Below are positions 1-8,121 of a stretch of 32,694 nt of DNA, one piece after another. Numbering within the stretch: the stretch's first letter is position 1; the number at the start of each line of letters is the position of its first letter. A program made the translations under genes and the position numbers. This stretch comes from Alicyclobacillus herbarius DSM 13609 (GTDB lineage: Bacteria > Bacillota > Bacilli > Alicyclobacillales > Alicyclobacillaceae). The notes below the pieces were generated by a model. The model saw only the letters and a program-made list of their open reading frames with translations, ran no database searches and was not told where the DNA came from. The DNA is taken from assembly GCF_000430585.1 (NCBI RefSeq), contig NZ_AUMH01000024.1, positions 1 through 32,694 of the forward strand. The letters are read 5' to 3'.

Positions 1-375
1 GGCCACATAGATACCCGCCCCCGTGCCGGCGAAGACCGAAAGCAGCGTCGCCACCCCCACCAACGCAATCGTCCACGGCAGGCTGTGGCCGATGACCGCA
101 GTCGTCGGCGTTGGGTAGTAGGTGAAGGATAGTCCCCAGTTGCCGGTTAACAGTCCTTTTAAATAATCGAAGTACTGCAGGATGAGCGGCTTGTTGCTAA
201 AACCAAACTGCAGTTCCAAGGCGTGCAGCGCGTAGGGCGTCAGGTGGCCCTGAAACTTAGCGAACATGGCCTCGGCCGGATCGCCCGGCATCATCCGCGG
301 CAGGATGAAGTTGATGGTGACCGCAGCCCACACCGAGATGACGAAAAACACCAACCGGTTGATGACGTATCGCAC
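1..375 (-). CDS. ABC transporter permease, DppB/OppB type (partial, C-terminal part outside window)
   Basis: N-terminal 125 residues of a binding-protein-dependent inner-membrane permease. The GTG start at 375 is preceded by AAGGAGG at good spacing. The protein opens with a basic stretch and TM1 (residues 2-25), then the family's periplasmic segment carrying LPRMMPGDPAEAMFAK and a later LTGNWGLSF motif, which is typical of DppB/OppB permeases (compare PGG...GLDQPL...LTGNFGYTF in the second importer of this window). The second TM begins near residue 100. It lies downstream of the solute-binding gene at 527-2215 and the LacI gene in the same direction, so it should be the first channel subunit of that importer. 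The gap to the binding-protein gene holds two hairpins. The rest of the gene, and presumably the DppC-type and ATPase subunits, lie left of the window. Substrate (peptide or oligosaccharide) is not shown by the sequence. Confidence 0.88.
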   Translation of the reverse strand, partial: MRYVINRLVFFVISVWAAVTINFILPRMMPGDPAEAMFAKFQGHLTPYALHALELQFGFSNKPLILQYFDYLKGLLTGNWGLSFTYYPTPTTAVIGHSLPWTIALVGVATLLSVFAGTGAGIYVA

Positions 376-387
376 GCTCGCGCCTCC

Positions 388-408
388 TTGAATACCGGCT
401 TGAATACC
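388..408. repeat. short tandem repeat, two copies of CTTGAATACC
   Basis: CTTGAATACC occurs at 388-397 and again at 399-408, directly upstream of the ribosome site of the permease gene. Function unknown; it may be a simple duplication. Confidence 0.5.
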
Positions 409-427
409 AGGTTCTCGACATGCGGGG

Positions 428-456
428 GGGCAGAAGGAGTAGAAATCCTTCTGCCC
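428..456 (-). promoter_or_regulatory. intercistronic hairpin between binding-protein and permease genes
   Basis: Perfect 11-bp stem GGGCAGAAGGA / TCCTTCTGCCC with a 7-nt loop. No T-run follows on either strand, so it is not a standard terminator. Its place between an abundant binding-protein gene and a permease gene suggests mRNA stabilisation or partial attenuation giving more binding protein than permease. A second, weaker stem (CAGGAC/GTCCTG, 462-489) lies next to it. Confidence 0.65.
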
Positions 457-526
457 GGATGCAGGACCGACGCACTATGCGCAGTCCTGTCACTTCCCGC
501 CGCAAACCCGCAATGCGACATTGAAA

Positions 527-2215
527 CTAAGAGCGCGGTTTCAAGTGCATCACGACAATTTCCGGCGCTGGCCAAGCCCAGGCGGCAGGCGTCACATACG
601 GATTGTTCGCATCTGGCCAACCGGTGTATTTGCTGTCGTTGTACTCATACCAGGTTGGGCCCTCGAAAAGCGGAATGGTCGGCAATTGCTCAGCGACAAT
701 CTTCTCAATTTTATAGACCGCCTGTTTTTGCGTGCTGGCATTAGTCGTCGTCGAGAACTCCTGCAACGCTTTCTCCACGTCGGAGTTGCTAAATTGCTCA
801 TAGTTTTGCGGACCATTCTTGCCGTACGTGGTTTTGTAGATGTAGTATGGATTGGGCCCTGTACCCGACGAATAAATGGCCAACTCGAATTTGTGGTCTT
901 GCAGCATCGACATGTAGCCGCCGTACTGCTGCTGTTGAACCTGAACCTTAATACCGATTTTTTGCAAGTCTTGGGCAATCATCTGCGCCGACATATCCCA
1001 GTCGGTCCAACCCGCTACAACCTGAAGCGTAAAGGACAGTGGCTTTCCGTCCGGGGTCTCAAATACGCCACTTGAGTTCTTTTTGAAGCCCGCATCCTCC
1101 AGCAGCTTTATCGCCTGCTGTTGGTTATACGTAAACTGGGTGTCTTCTTTTGGCAGGCTGGGGTCGAGCCAGTCTCTCATAATCGGCAGTAGCACTCCGG
1201 TCGGATTGGAGGCCTGTGGATATCCGTATTCAGCCTTTTTAATTAAAGCGCTGCGGTCAATCGCCAAACTTATGGCCTTGCGCACCGTCAGGTTGCTGAG
1301 AATCGGGTTTTTCAGATTGGGAATCACCTGAACGTTGTTGTTGGGCGGGAACCAGTAATGGTTATTCGCGCTTTTAGACACATAGACGTTTTGGATGTTC
1401 GGGATGAACTGGCTCGACCAGTCCGCTTCCCCCTTGGCCAGCGCCAGGTTCGCCGAGTCGTTACTGCTGTACGCCGGCATGTCAATCTCCGGCACCGGCG
1501 GTTTGCCCAGATAGTAGTCCGGATTGGCCTTAAACTTGTAATCTTGGGACGAGAAGCTGTCCAGTACATACGGACCTGTGCCAACCGGATTCTCGTTGTT
1601 GGTCTTCTTTGGGTCCTGAACGTTTTTCCAGATGTGCTCCGGCACGATGTAGGTCTCCAGTACGTACATGGCAAACGGAACGTCGGGCTTCTTGAAATCG
1701 AAAACGACCTTGTAGTCACCGTCCGCCTTGACGTCTGCGAGTTCCTGCCATACACCACTGGTATCGAGCGCCGGATTTTTCTTCAACAGATTGAACGTGA
1801 ACACCACGTCTTTGGACGTGAACTTCTGCCCATCGGACCATTTGACGTTGTCGCGCAGCGTCACAGTGAGCGTCTTGTTGCCATTACTCCACGACATGCT
1901 CTTCCCAAGGAGCCCATACTTCTCCGGTCCCACCAGGTTGTAATAAAATAACGGTTCATAGATAAATCCATCCGTTCCCGGATTGGCCGTCGTTTGGAAC
2001 GGGTTGAAGTTCCGTTGAAAGCTGCCGTACGGTGCGGGCACCATCACCAGTGACTGCCCCTGTCCACTGCCGTGCGATGGCGTCGCATTGGTTTTGCCAG
2101 AGGAGCTGCTACCGTTGTTCGTGGTCCCACCAGACCCAGAACCACAGCCGGCGATGGCTGCCGAAAGCGCTATCGCGACAGCGGCGGCACTACTGATCTT
2201 CCAATGTTTTTTCAT
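527..2215 (-). CDS. ABC transporter solute-binding lipoprotein, family 5 (SBP_bac_5)
   Basis: Extracellular binding lipoprotein of an ABC importer, 562 residues, normal for the family. A lipoprotein signal peptide spans residues 1-23 with lipobox IAGC; after the anchoring Cys comes a Gly/Ser/Asn-rich linker to about residue 50. Family-5 hallmarks follow: FIYEPLFYYNLVG, LRDNVKWSDGQKFTSKDVVFTFNLL near residues 122-147, VGTGPYVL near 212, and an ATP-independent C-terminal lobe. The ATG start has AAGGAGG upstream. It sits between a LacI-family gene and a DppB-type permease, all co-directional. Family 5 binds peptides, nickel or oligosaccharides. The LacI partner points to oligosaccharides, as seen for some plant-glycan importers of thermophiles, but this is inference. 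It is clearly more distant from the two dpp-type binding proteins in this window than those two are from each other. Confidence 0.93.
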   Translation of the reverse strand: MKKHWKISSAAAVAIALSAAIAGCGSGSGGTTNNGSSSSGKTNATPSHGSGQGQSLVMVPAPYGSFQRNFNPFQTTANPGTDGFIYEPLFYYNLVGPEKYGLLGKSMSWSNGNKTLTVTLRDNVKWSDGQKFTSKDVVFTFNLLKKNPALDTSGVWQELADVKADGDYKVVFDFKKPDVPFAMYVLETYIVPEHIWKNVQDPKKTNNENPVGTGPYVLDSFSSQDYKFKANPDYYLGKPPVPEIDMPAYSSNDSANLALAKGEADWSSQFIPNIQNVYVSKSANNHYWFPPNNNVQVIPNLKNPILSNLTVRKAISLAIDRSALIKKAEYGYPQASNPTGVLLPIMRDWLDPSLPKEDTQFTYNQQQAIKLLEDAGFKKNSSGVFETPDGKPLSFTLQVVAGWTDWDMSAQMIAQDLQKIGIKVQVQQQQYGGYMSMLQDHKFELAIYSSGTGPNPYYIYKTTYGKNGPQNYEQFSNSDVEKALQEFSTTTNASTQKQAVYKIEKIVAEQLPTIPLFEGPTWYEYNDSKYTGWPDANNPYVTPAAWAWPAPEIVVMHLKPRS

Positions 2216-2331
2216 CTCTCATTCGACCTCCTTCGAAAGCTTCCGTCATATCGGCGTCAACGTGGATATAGACTGTGACCTGCAGTCAACGCCCGCATGC
2301 GCGTGCAGATCAGGTCTAACGGGCCGCGCTC

Positions 2332-2343
2332 GAAACCGATTTC
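2332..2343. promoter_or_regulatory. putative LacI-family operator upstream of the binding-protein gene
   Basis: GAAACCGATTTC fits the LacI/GalR-family palindrome pattern GAAANCGNTTTC with its central CG. It lies in the 199-bp gap between the LacI gene and the binding-protein gene, 117 bp before the start codon. A half-similar element (GAAACCGA on the minus strand) is at about 2393-2400. I found no convincing -35/-10 pair at canonical spacing in this gap. Confidence 0.45.
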
Positions 2344-2414
2344 TTTCGTGGGTGCACGGCACCACATGCCACACTCCCCCCCCTGATCTTTTCGGTTTCT
2401 CTCTTGTCTTTCAA

Positions 2415-3458
2415 TCAGTTCTGCACTGGACGTCTTTCCACAGACCGCGGACTCCCTACGGTTTCGCGTACCACCAGCTCCGTGGGGACCGTGATGATGC
2501 TCGGGAGTTTTCCGGGTTCGCCAATCAGCCCCAGCAGCTCCTCGGCCGCCTTGCGCCCCATCTCTTCACGCGCCTGGCGGATGGTGGTCAATCCGGGTGT
2601 CACATACCGAGCCAAGGTAATGTCATCAAAACCAATCACCGAAATGTCCTTCCCTACCTCCAAGCCATGTTCACGAAGCGCGCGGATGGCGCCGATGGCC
2701 ATCAGGTCACTGGCGCAGAATAGGGCCGTTGGCCGCTCGGCACACTCCAGCAGCCGGCAAGCCGCCCGGTACCCACTCTCTTCCATAAAGTCACCTTTCA
2801 AGATCCACTCCGGACGAAATGGAAGGTTGCGCCGACGCAGTTCCTGTTGGTACCCAATCAACCGGTCCTGTCCCGGTTTGGAGGCAAGTTCATCCCCGAA
2901 GAAAGCGATTTCTCGATGACCGCACTCGACCAGATAGCGAACCGCCGCCATCGCCCCACCAATGTTGTCGGAGGTCAGGTAACTGGCCCGCGAACCTACC
3001 AAATCTAAATCGATGAATACGCACGGAATCTGGCTGTTAGCCAGCTCGAGTAGTCTCGGGTCCATGCGTGGCACGCCGAAGACCAACACCCCATCCACTT
3101 CACGATGGCGGGCGCGTGCCTCGAAACCGCTTAACACCTCGTCCAATTGCCGATCGGCAAAAAACAGCACATCGTAGCCTTGACGTCCGACCACATCCCG
3201 AAACGCGGAAATCAAATCATTGAAAAACGGATGGCGCAGACCAACATTCACGTAGTCCTCGAAGAACACGCCAATGCACATGGTGCGTTTTGTCGCCAAA
3301 CTACGCGCCACCGCGCTTGGCCGGTAGCCCAGTTCTTCCGTAATCCGCCGTACTTTCAACCGCGTTTCCAGGCTGACGTCCCGGTACCCGTTGAGTACTT
3401 TGGATACCGTGGCAGCCGAGACACCTGCACGCTTGGCTATGTCGTAGATGGTCGTCAC
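2415..3458 (-). CDS. LacI/GalR-family transcriptional regulator
   Basis: DNA-binding regulator of 347 residues, the usual LacI length. The N-terminal helix-turn-helix is textbook (TIYDIAKRAGVSAATVSKVLNG, residues 3-24), followed by the hinge region LGYRPSAVARSLATKRT (about 48-64). The periplasmic-binding-protein-like effector domain runs to the end (GVFFEDYVNVGLRHPFF, DGVLVFG, FIDLDLVG, FCASDLMAIGAIRALREHG, ISVIGFDD, TPGLTTIRQ). The start is GTG with AGGAAGG upstream. It lies directly before the binding-protein and permease genes, so it probably controls sugar-responsive expression of that importer, and itself through the palindrome just upstream of its start. The effector is unknown; the domain resembles sugar-responsive members. 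Confidence 0.95.
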   Translation of the reverse strand: MTTIYDIAKRAGVSAATVSKVLNGYRDVSLETRLKVRRITEELGYRPSAVARSLATKRTMCIGVFFEDYVNVGLRHPFFNDLISAFRDVVGRQGYDVLFFADRQLDEVLSGFEARARHREVDGVLVFGVPRMDPRLLELANSQIPCVFIDLDLVGSRASYLTSDNIGGAMAAVRYLVECGHREIAFFGDELASKPGQDRLIGYQQELRRRNLPFRPEWILKGDFMEESGYRAACRLLECAERPTALFCASDLMAIGAIRALREHGLEVGKDISVIGFDDITLARYVTPGLTTIRQAREEMGRKAAEELLGLIGEPGKLPSIITVPTELVVRETVGSPRSVERRPVQN

Positions 3459-3480
3459 ACGGCACCTTCCTCGCTTATCA

Positions 3481-3492
3481 GAAAGCGCTTTC
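3481..3492. promoter_or_regulatory. putative LacI-family operator (autoregulatory)
   Basis: GAAAGCGCTTTC is a perfect 12-bp palindrome with the central CG that LacI-family proteins favour. It lies 22 bp upstream of the GTG start of the regulator in an otherwise AT-rich stretch, so it overlaps the expected promoter or transcription start. It shares the GAAANCGNTTTC pattern with the site at 2332-2343. It also resembles a CcpA cre box but lacks the flanking T and A. Confidence 0.55.
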
Positions 3493-3566
3493 GAAAATAT
3501 GGTAAGTCATTTTAGTTTTCACGATAGAATGAAATTCGACAGAAATTGTGGAACTCCTTCTAGATA

Positions 3567-3610
3567 CATAAAAAATTTTTGAAGGCGGGACCTGCTCCCA
3601 AGGCCCCGCC
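3567..3610 (-). terminator. Rho-independent terminator of darB
   Basis: On the minus strand a stem of GGCGGGGCC against GGTCCCGCC (9 positions, one A/C mismatch; arms 3602-3610 and 3584-3592) with a 9-nt loop is followed by a T-rich tail in 3567-3580. It starts 15 bp after the darB stop codon and separates darB from the lacI unit. Confidence 0.75.
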
Positions 3611-3624
3611 CACCCCGGCCTCCT

Positions 3625-4068
3625 TTACGCGCGTTGATCGCGAACGAATTTGTAAAGCAGCACTAACAGCGCCCGCCGAGTCAGAATACCCAACAGTTCA
3701 CCACCGTCTTCCACCACACACAGAAACGGCCGGTTGATGGACAATTCCAGCGCCCGCAACAGCGATTCCTGCGCCCGGATGCAGGGCACCTCCTTTTGCA
3801 TGACTTGATCAACCGTGGATTCGGATAACTTTTCAAACTCAATTCGTTCGTTGCCTAGGATGGCATCGAGAATCATCGTCTTACTGATAATACCCTGAAC
3901 GTGAGAGCGTGTATCGAGAACCGGAATGGCCGAGTAACCGCTCTTTATCAAGACCAAGAGTGCGTGTTCCAGGTTGTTGAACGGTTGGACACAAGCTACA
4001 TTCTCCACTGGAATCAGCAAATCCCGGATATTCGTTGCCAGAATGTCCTTGTTCTGCATTTCCGTCAC
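3625..4068 (-). CDS. darB: CBS-domain c-di-AMP-binding regulator DarB/CbpB (YkuL family)
   Basis: Small cytoplasmic protein made of two CBS domains (about residues 13-70 and 85-145). It matches what I know of Bacillus subtilis DarB (YkuL/CbpB) in length (147 residues) and in signature stretches: NNLEHALLVL at about 31-40, GYSAIPVLD at 44-52, and ERIEFEKL at about 74-81. DarB proteins bind cyclic di-AMP. In B. subtilis the ligand-free form binds and stimulates the (p)ppGpp synthetase Rel and also pyruvate carboxylase, linking potassium and c-di-AMP status to the stringent response. The GTG start at 4068 has AGGAGGG upstream; the next Met (residue 4) is badly spaced. It appears monocistronic: divergent from the aminopropyltransferase gene and closed by a terminator. 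The same window carries a c-di-AMP riboswitch near its right end. Confidence 0.9.
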   Translation of the reverse strand: MTEMQNKDILATNIRDLLIPVENVACVQPFNNLEHALLVLIKSGYSAIPVLDTRSHVQGIISKTMILDAILGNERIEFEKLSESTVDQVMQKEVPCIRAQESLLRALELSINRPFLCVVEDGGELLGILTRRALLVLLYKFVRDQRA

Positions 4069-4145
4069 AAACGACGCCCTCCTAGCCTCTGCAACTTTAC
4101 GCTCTTACCAGAGCTGCACCCCTGGATAGAGCGCCGCCCTCCATA

Positions 4146-4151
4146 ATTGTA
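4146..4151 (-). promoter_or_regulatory. possible -10 element for darB
   Basis: TACAAT on the minus strand, 78 bp upstream of the darB start codon. No good -35 lies 16-18 bp upstream, so support is weak. Confidence 0.3.
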
Positions 4152-4266
4152 CCTTGTTCCGGGCTCCGGATGGTGGCGATTCTCCGACACCACCCAAGCC
4201 TTCGTGTTCGGCATGAGTTCCGCAAATTTGCTAAACTGGTATTGAGGTCATGGTTCAAGGAGGAGA

Positions 4267-5133
4267 TTGGCGTTGCCGTTTTGGTTTCACGAGCCGGCGG
4301 CCCCTGGGCACTTCCTCGGCTGGAAGGTAAACAAGATGCTGTACTCGGGACGGTCTCGTTTCCAGCAGATTGAATTTGTGGAGACCGAGGAGTTTGGCAC
4401 AGCCCTGGTGCTGGATGGTGTCATGCAGACCACGGCCGGAGATGAATACATTTATCACGAGATGCTGGCCGGAGTTCCCTTGAGCGCTCATCCGAATCCC
4501 CAACGCGTGCTCATCCTGGGCGGCGGGGATTGCGGGTTGGCATCCACCGTCTTGCAGGACTCGCGTGTGCAAGAACTGAAGATGGTTGAGATTGACGAAG
4601 AAGTCGTCAGCCTGTCCTGTACATACCTGCCGCGGCACACGCGAAGCCTGCAGGACCCAAGGATGAGCATCACGTATCAGGATGGTGCCCAGTTCCTGAG
4701 CAATAGTCGCCCCGAGGTATACGACCTCATTCTGGTCGACTCGACCGATCCGGACACCACTGCTGGACAGTGGCTATACACGTCCGAGTTCCACGCGTCC
4801 GTTCTGCGCGCCTTGAAACCGGGCGGAGCATACGTACAGCACTCCGGCACGCCCTTTTACGATCCGGACGTTGTCCGCCGCGTCAGTCACGACGTGGCCG
4901 AGCGCTTTCCAACCTGCCAAGTATATTGGACAACCATCCCCACCTATCCGGGGGGTCTATTCACGTTTACCGCGGGCAGCAAAGGCCTCGACCTGAGCGT
5001 TCCGCGCACCCGGCTGTCCTGGCCAACGCGCTGGTACAACGAAGACCTGCACCGCGCCGCCTTTGCCTTGCCAGAATCGTTGAAGGCACTGCTGCCCGCG
5101 TCGGTCGTTTCCTCGTCGGCGTCCCCGAGCTGA
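4267..5133 (+). CDS. speE: spermidine synthase-like aminopropyltransferase
   Basis: Cytoplasmic class-I methyltransferase-fold enzyme expected to move an aminopropyl group from decarboxylated SAM to a diamine such as putrescine. It is 288 residues and collinear with Bacillus SpeE: WF.EPAAPGHFLGWKVNKMLYSGRS, FQQIEFVETEEFG, LDGVMQTT..DE.IYHEML, HPNPQRVLILGGGD, MVEIDEEVV, DPRMS, YDLILVDSTDP (Asp158 at the catalytic position), IPTYPGGLFTF. Odd points: the glycine loop is GGGDCGLAST instead of GGGDGG..RE, and the region after strand 5 reads QHSGTPF where SpeE has QTDNPW. The substrate may therefore differ. TTG at 4267 lies only 3 nt after AAGGAGG; TTG at 4273 has 9 nt spacing and may be the real start. 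No speD is nearby. The closest homologue family is clear, the substrate is not. Confidence 0.85.
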   Translation: MALPFWFHEPAAPGHFLGWKVNKMLYSGRSRFQQIEFVETEEFGTALVLDGVMQTTAGDEYIYHEMLAGVPLSAHPNPQRVLILGGGDCGLASTVLQDSRVQELKMVEIDEEVVSLSCTYLPRHTRSLQDPRMSITYQDGAQFLSNSRPEVYDLILVDSTDPDTTAGQWLYTSEFHASVLRALKPGGAYVQHSGTPFYDPDVVRRVSHDVAERFPTCQVYWTTIPTYPGGLFTFTAGSKGLDLSVPRTRLSWPTRWYNEDLHRAAFALPESLKALLPASVVSSSASPS

Positions 5134-5183
5134 CACCGGACAGTAGGCAGGAAGTGGCGCCACCTCAAGGCCTCCCATAGGTT

Positions 5184-6557
5184 TTATAGGCGCCGCTTCT
5201 TGCGGCTTGCCGGCGTTCCTGCAGGTGCCGTTTGGCCACCCGGCGCCGTTTGTCCGCGTCGAACCTCGAACACATCACTCAACAAGTACCAATTCTGCGG
5301 GAAACTGTTGGGCAACACCCAATAACTTAAGCCTCGTAGCCGGTATTCCTCAATCAGATGAAACTTTGCTGCCACGCTCAGGGCGTCCTCAAACCATACC
5401 ACGTGACGCCGCCCCTGTTCGTCCGTGTAGTGGAAATACGGAGACGCGGACGGCTCATCCCACAAGACTTCCGCTTCGCGCTCAATCGCCAATTCCATGG
5501 CCGATTCGGAGGATAACCCAGCGGCCCGTTCACCCTGCCGCCACGGCAAAGCCCAGTCATACCCGTAAAGAGCCATGCCCATCAAGATCTTGGTCGAGTC
5601 GATTTGGGACGTAGCATAATCCAACACGGCCTTCACCTGATTGATGGGCGCCACCGCCATCGGAGGACCACCGACCCATCCCCACTCATACGTCATCAAC
5701 ATCAGAAAATCGACAACAGCCCCCAGGGCACGGTAATCGAACGCCCCCATCCAAGAGGCCATCGGCATATCGGAAGTCTTGGGACCGAGCGCGATGGAGA
5801 TCGACAACTGGTTTCTACGCGCCTCAGTCCCGACCTCGCGGACAAACTGATTGTACAGCTGGCGGTCTTCCGGACGCAGGTGTTCAAAGTCCACGTTGAT
5901 GCCCGCAAACCCCTTTTGCCGAGCGACCTGCAGCATGTTGGCAATGAGCCGCCCACGAATCGAACTGTTGCTGAGAATCGTATGGGCCAGTTCGGTGTTG
6001 AACGTGTTGCCGTCAAAATTCGTCACCGTGACCAACGGCCGGATGCCAAGTCGCTTTGCAGCGCGTATCGCTTCCTCATCGTGCTGTGGCACCACACTCC
6101 CATCTGCCCGAGCCTGGTAGCTAAAGATGGAGAGGTATGTCAGGTTTTCGATTTCCGCAACGAGATTGGCATCGCTGCTGCTTCCTTGCGGCAGCAAATA
6201 AGCGTTCACTTCGATGGTTCGCCTTTGTACCACGGGTTCGGGAAGGTACAAGGTCCGCCCCGCGATCAGCGCCTCGGCCTCCCGATGCCCGAGCCAAGCA
6301 CGCAGCTCTTGTTCCGTGACACCAATACGGCGTGCCAGCTGCGGTATCGTCTCCCCTGCCCTGACGACGTAGGGCTGTGCCATATAGCGATTGCGTGAAG
6401 GCAAGAGCAAGTGCAGGCCTACGGTCAACCGATCCCGCTGGCCTAATTCGTTCAGGCGTAGAATTCGTCGGGTGGAGACCCCAAATTTGTCGGCAATCCG
6501 GGTGACGGTGTCTCCCGGCTTGACGGTATATATCAACATCTTCATTCCGCCCCCCAT
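5184..6557 (-). CDS. sleL: LysM-GH18 protein, SleL/YaaH-like spore peptidoglycan N-acetylglucosaminidase
   Basis: Cell-wall lytic or spore-coat associated glycosidase of 457 residues. It has no signal peptide, as in SleL/YaaH proteins placed on spores from the mother cell. Two LysM domains (about 8-53 and 62-107; YTVKPGDTVTRIADKFGVS and YVVRAGETIPQLARRIGV) bind glycan. The GH18 domain follows (115-435) with the catalytic motif GFAGINVDFEHL; Glu225 is the expected acid and Asp223 its partner. Further GH18 landmarks are LMTYEWGW and MGMALYGYDW. The C-terminal tail is Pro/Gly-rich and ends in basic residues (RKKRRL). ATG at 6557 has GAGG at 6 nt; ATGs at residues 5 and 7 are alternatives. It is last in a tight six-gene minus-strand cluster, 48 bp after the GT-C-like gene, and faces speE. 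Confidence 0.88.
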   Translation of the reverse strand: MGGGMKMLIYTVKPGDTVTRIADKFGVSTRRILRLNELGQRDRLTVGLHLLLPSRNRYMAQPYVVRAGETIPQLARRIGVTEQELRAWLGHREAEALIAGRTLYLPEPVVQRRTIEVNAYLLPQGSSSDANLVAEIENLTYLSIFSYQARADGSVVPQHDEEAIRAAKRLGIRPLVTVTNFDGNTFNTELAHTILSNSSIRGRLIANMLQVARQKGFAGINVDFEHLRPEDRQLYNQFVREVGTEARRNQLSISIALGPKTSDMPMASWMGAFDYRALGAVVDFLMLMTYEWGWVGGPPMAVAPINQVKAVLDYATSQIDSTKILMGMALYGYDWALPWRQGERAAGLSSESAMELAIEREAEVLWDEPSASPYFHYTDEQGRRHVVWFEDALSVAAKFHLIEEYRLRGLSYWVLPNSFPQNWYLLSDVFEVRRGQTAPGGQTAPAGTPASRKKRRL

Positions 6558-6605
6558 GCATATCCTCGCTTACCCTATGCATGGGCGCCCTGCCATGTGC
6601 CGTGC

Positions 6606-8087
6606 TCAACCCGCCGTGTGCTGAGCCGGTTTGTGTACGAGGACCACGGCCGTGTCGTCCTGATAGACGACCTGCCAATCGGATTGACTCTCCAGATAGG
6701 TGACAATGGAGTAGCCCGGCGGGAACAAAGCCGCTTGAAACCGGTATTTACTCAATAACTCGGCACACTGCCACCACACGTTTTGCAGCGCCAGGTAATC
6801 ATCAAACACGCCGCTTTTCAGGAACACGTCGGTCCGGCCATCGACGAAGGTCGGCACGCCGCGATAGATGAGGTAGCCGCCCCAGTCATACGCATTCAGG
6901 AGCCGCTTCGTCAGGCCGTGCCGCTCTAAGTAGTCGACCGCCGCCACCGGATAGGCACTGGTGCTCAGGTGCTTATCCAGCGGTCCTTTTACCCCATCCC
7001 AGTGGTGTACCCCATAGAGGGTGATGGCGGCAACAGCCACGGCGCTGATGCCCCGAGACACCCACCGGAGCCACCGCCAGTCGAACAAGTGGACCATCCG
7101 CTTCTCCCAATCCGCGAGGACCTGTGTGAGGAGCGGCACGGCGCAAATCGTGGTATAGGGCAAAAACCGCTGATAAATCAACGTCACGGCAAACGCGCCG
7201 CCAAAAAACAGAGTCTCCCGGAGCGGCAAGTGAACGGGACGTGCCAACAAGACCAGAAAAACGACAATCAGAAACGGAAGTACGACCTGCTGAAACGAGG
7301 CGTCATGGAAATTTGGAGAATGCCACTCCATGATGTTATCCACCAAGTCTTTGTTGGTCGACAACAATCCATAGGTGAACGCCTGCAGGTGGTTCGGATT
7401 GAGCAAGCCCAGGGCGAGGCCGATTCCGGAGGCGGCCAAGAGACGGATACGGATACCCCAGGAGAGACAGAAGGCTTGCAGTCGACCGATGGAGGGTACG
7501 AAACTAAGCATGACCTCAAGCAGAATCACGACAATTCCGATGCTGGCCGACGCGTGCGCGTTCGCCCAGAGCCACAACAGCGGCGGCAGCAACCAAATGA
7601 TGGCCTGTCGGCCGTTGCGGATAAGGCTCAACGCCCAAAGAAACACCGTAAACAAGAGATACGACACCAGCTGCGGGCGCAAGGTCCAAAAGTCGAGCGC
7701 CACCCAGGTAGCGGTACAAGCCGCCAAGGCGCTTAAGCCGCGGGCACCTCCGGAGGCATTGACGCCAAGTCGGTAGAGCATAAAGACGGTCCATGCATGC
7801 AGGCCGGCGTACAACAACCAAGCCCCCAAGAACTGAAACCGCTTTGTCAACCACGCCAGGACGACTTCAAACAACCACTCATGGGTGACCCAGGGGTAGC
7901 CGCGCATCGTCCAGGAGAACGGGTCCGTGGTCGGTACCTCGTGGTGGGCCAACATGTAAAATCCGGCAGCCAGGTGCCAAGGGGTGTCCGGATCGGTCAG
8001 GGGGCGCATCGCGTATACTGCAAACCAAACCACCCATACCCAAAGCAAAGCATAGGGCCACAAAAACCATCTGCGCCGTTCGGACAC
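6606..8087 (-). CDS. polytopic membrane protein, GT-C glycosyltransferase-like
   Basis: Integral membrane protein of 493 residues with roughly ten hydrophobic segments. After TM1 (about 8-26) comes an extracytoplasmic loop DPDTPWHLAAGFYMLAHHEV, then TTDPFSWTMRGYPWVTHEWLFE. This acidic loop after TM1 is the hallmark of GT-C enzymes that use lipid-linked sugars (ArnT, PMT and similar). The family member itself and its substrate I do not recognise. The C-terminal 140 residues form a soluble extracytoplasmic domain (GGYLIYRGVPTFVDGRTDVF, VVLVHKP), common in this group. I chose GTG at 8087 because AAGGGGGTGA precedes it at good spacing; the longer frame to 8222 would run through the end of the upstream gene. 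It lies 34 bp downstream of the GPDPase-membrane-domain gene and is probably translated from the same message. Confidence 0.75.
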   Translation of the reverse strand: MSERRRWFLWPYALLWVWVVWFAVYAMRPLTDPDTPWHLAAGFYMLAHHEVPTTDPFSWTMRGYPWVTHEWLFEVVLAWLTKRFQFLGAWLLYAGLHAWTVFMLYRLGVNASGGARGLSALAACTATWVALDFWTLRPQLVSYLLFTVFLWALSLIRNGRQAIIWLLPPLLWLWANAHASASIGIVVILLEVMLSFVPSIGRLQAFCLSWGIRIRLLAASGIGLALGLLNPNHLQAFTYGLLSTNKDLVDNIMEWHSPNFHDASFQQVVLPFLIVVFLVLLARPVHLPLRETLFFGGAFAVTLIYQRFLPYTTICAVPLLTQVLADWEKRMVHLFDWRWLRWVSRGISAVAVAAITLYGVHHWDGVKGPLDKHLSTSAYPVAAVDYLERHGLTKRLLNAYDWGGYLIYRGVPTFVDGRTDVFLKSGVFDDYLALQNVWWQCAELLSKYRFQAALFPPGYSIVTYLESQSDWQVVYQDDTAVVLVHKPAQHTAG

Positions 8088-8121
8088 TCGCTCACCCCCT
8101 TGCCGGTCGCAGGCAGACGCC

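Noticed and set aside
223-744. 173-residue plus-strand frame opposite the permease and binding-protein genes
   Set aside because: It runs antisense through two clear coding regions and the hairpin between them; composition is unlike a protein.
5154-5163. GTGGCGCCAC palindrome between speE and the LysM-GH18 gene as a bidirectional terminator
   Set aside because: Perfect but loop-less 10-bp palindrome with no T-run on either side; cannot form a standard terminator.
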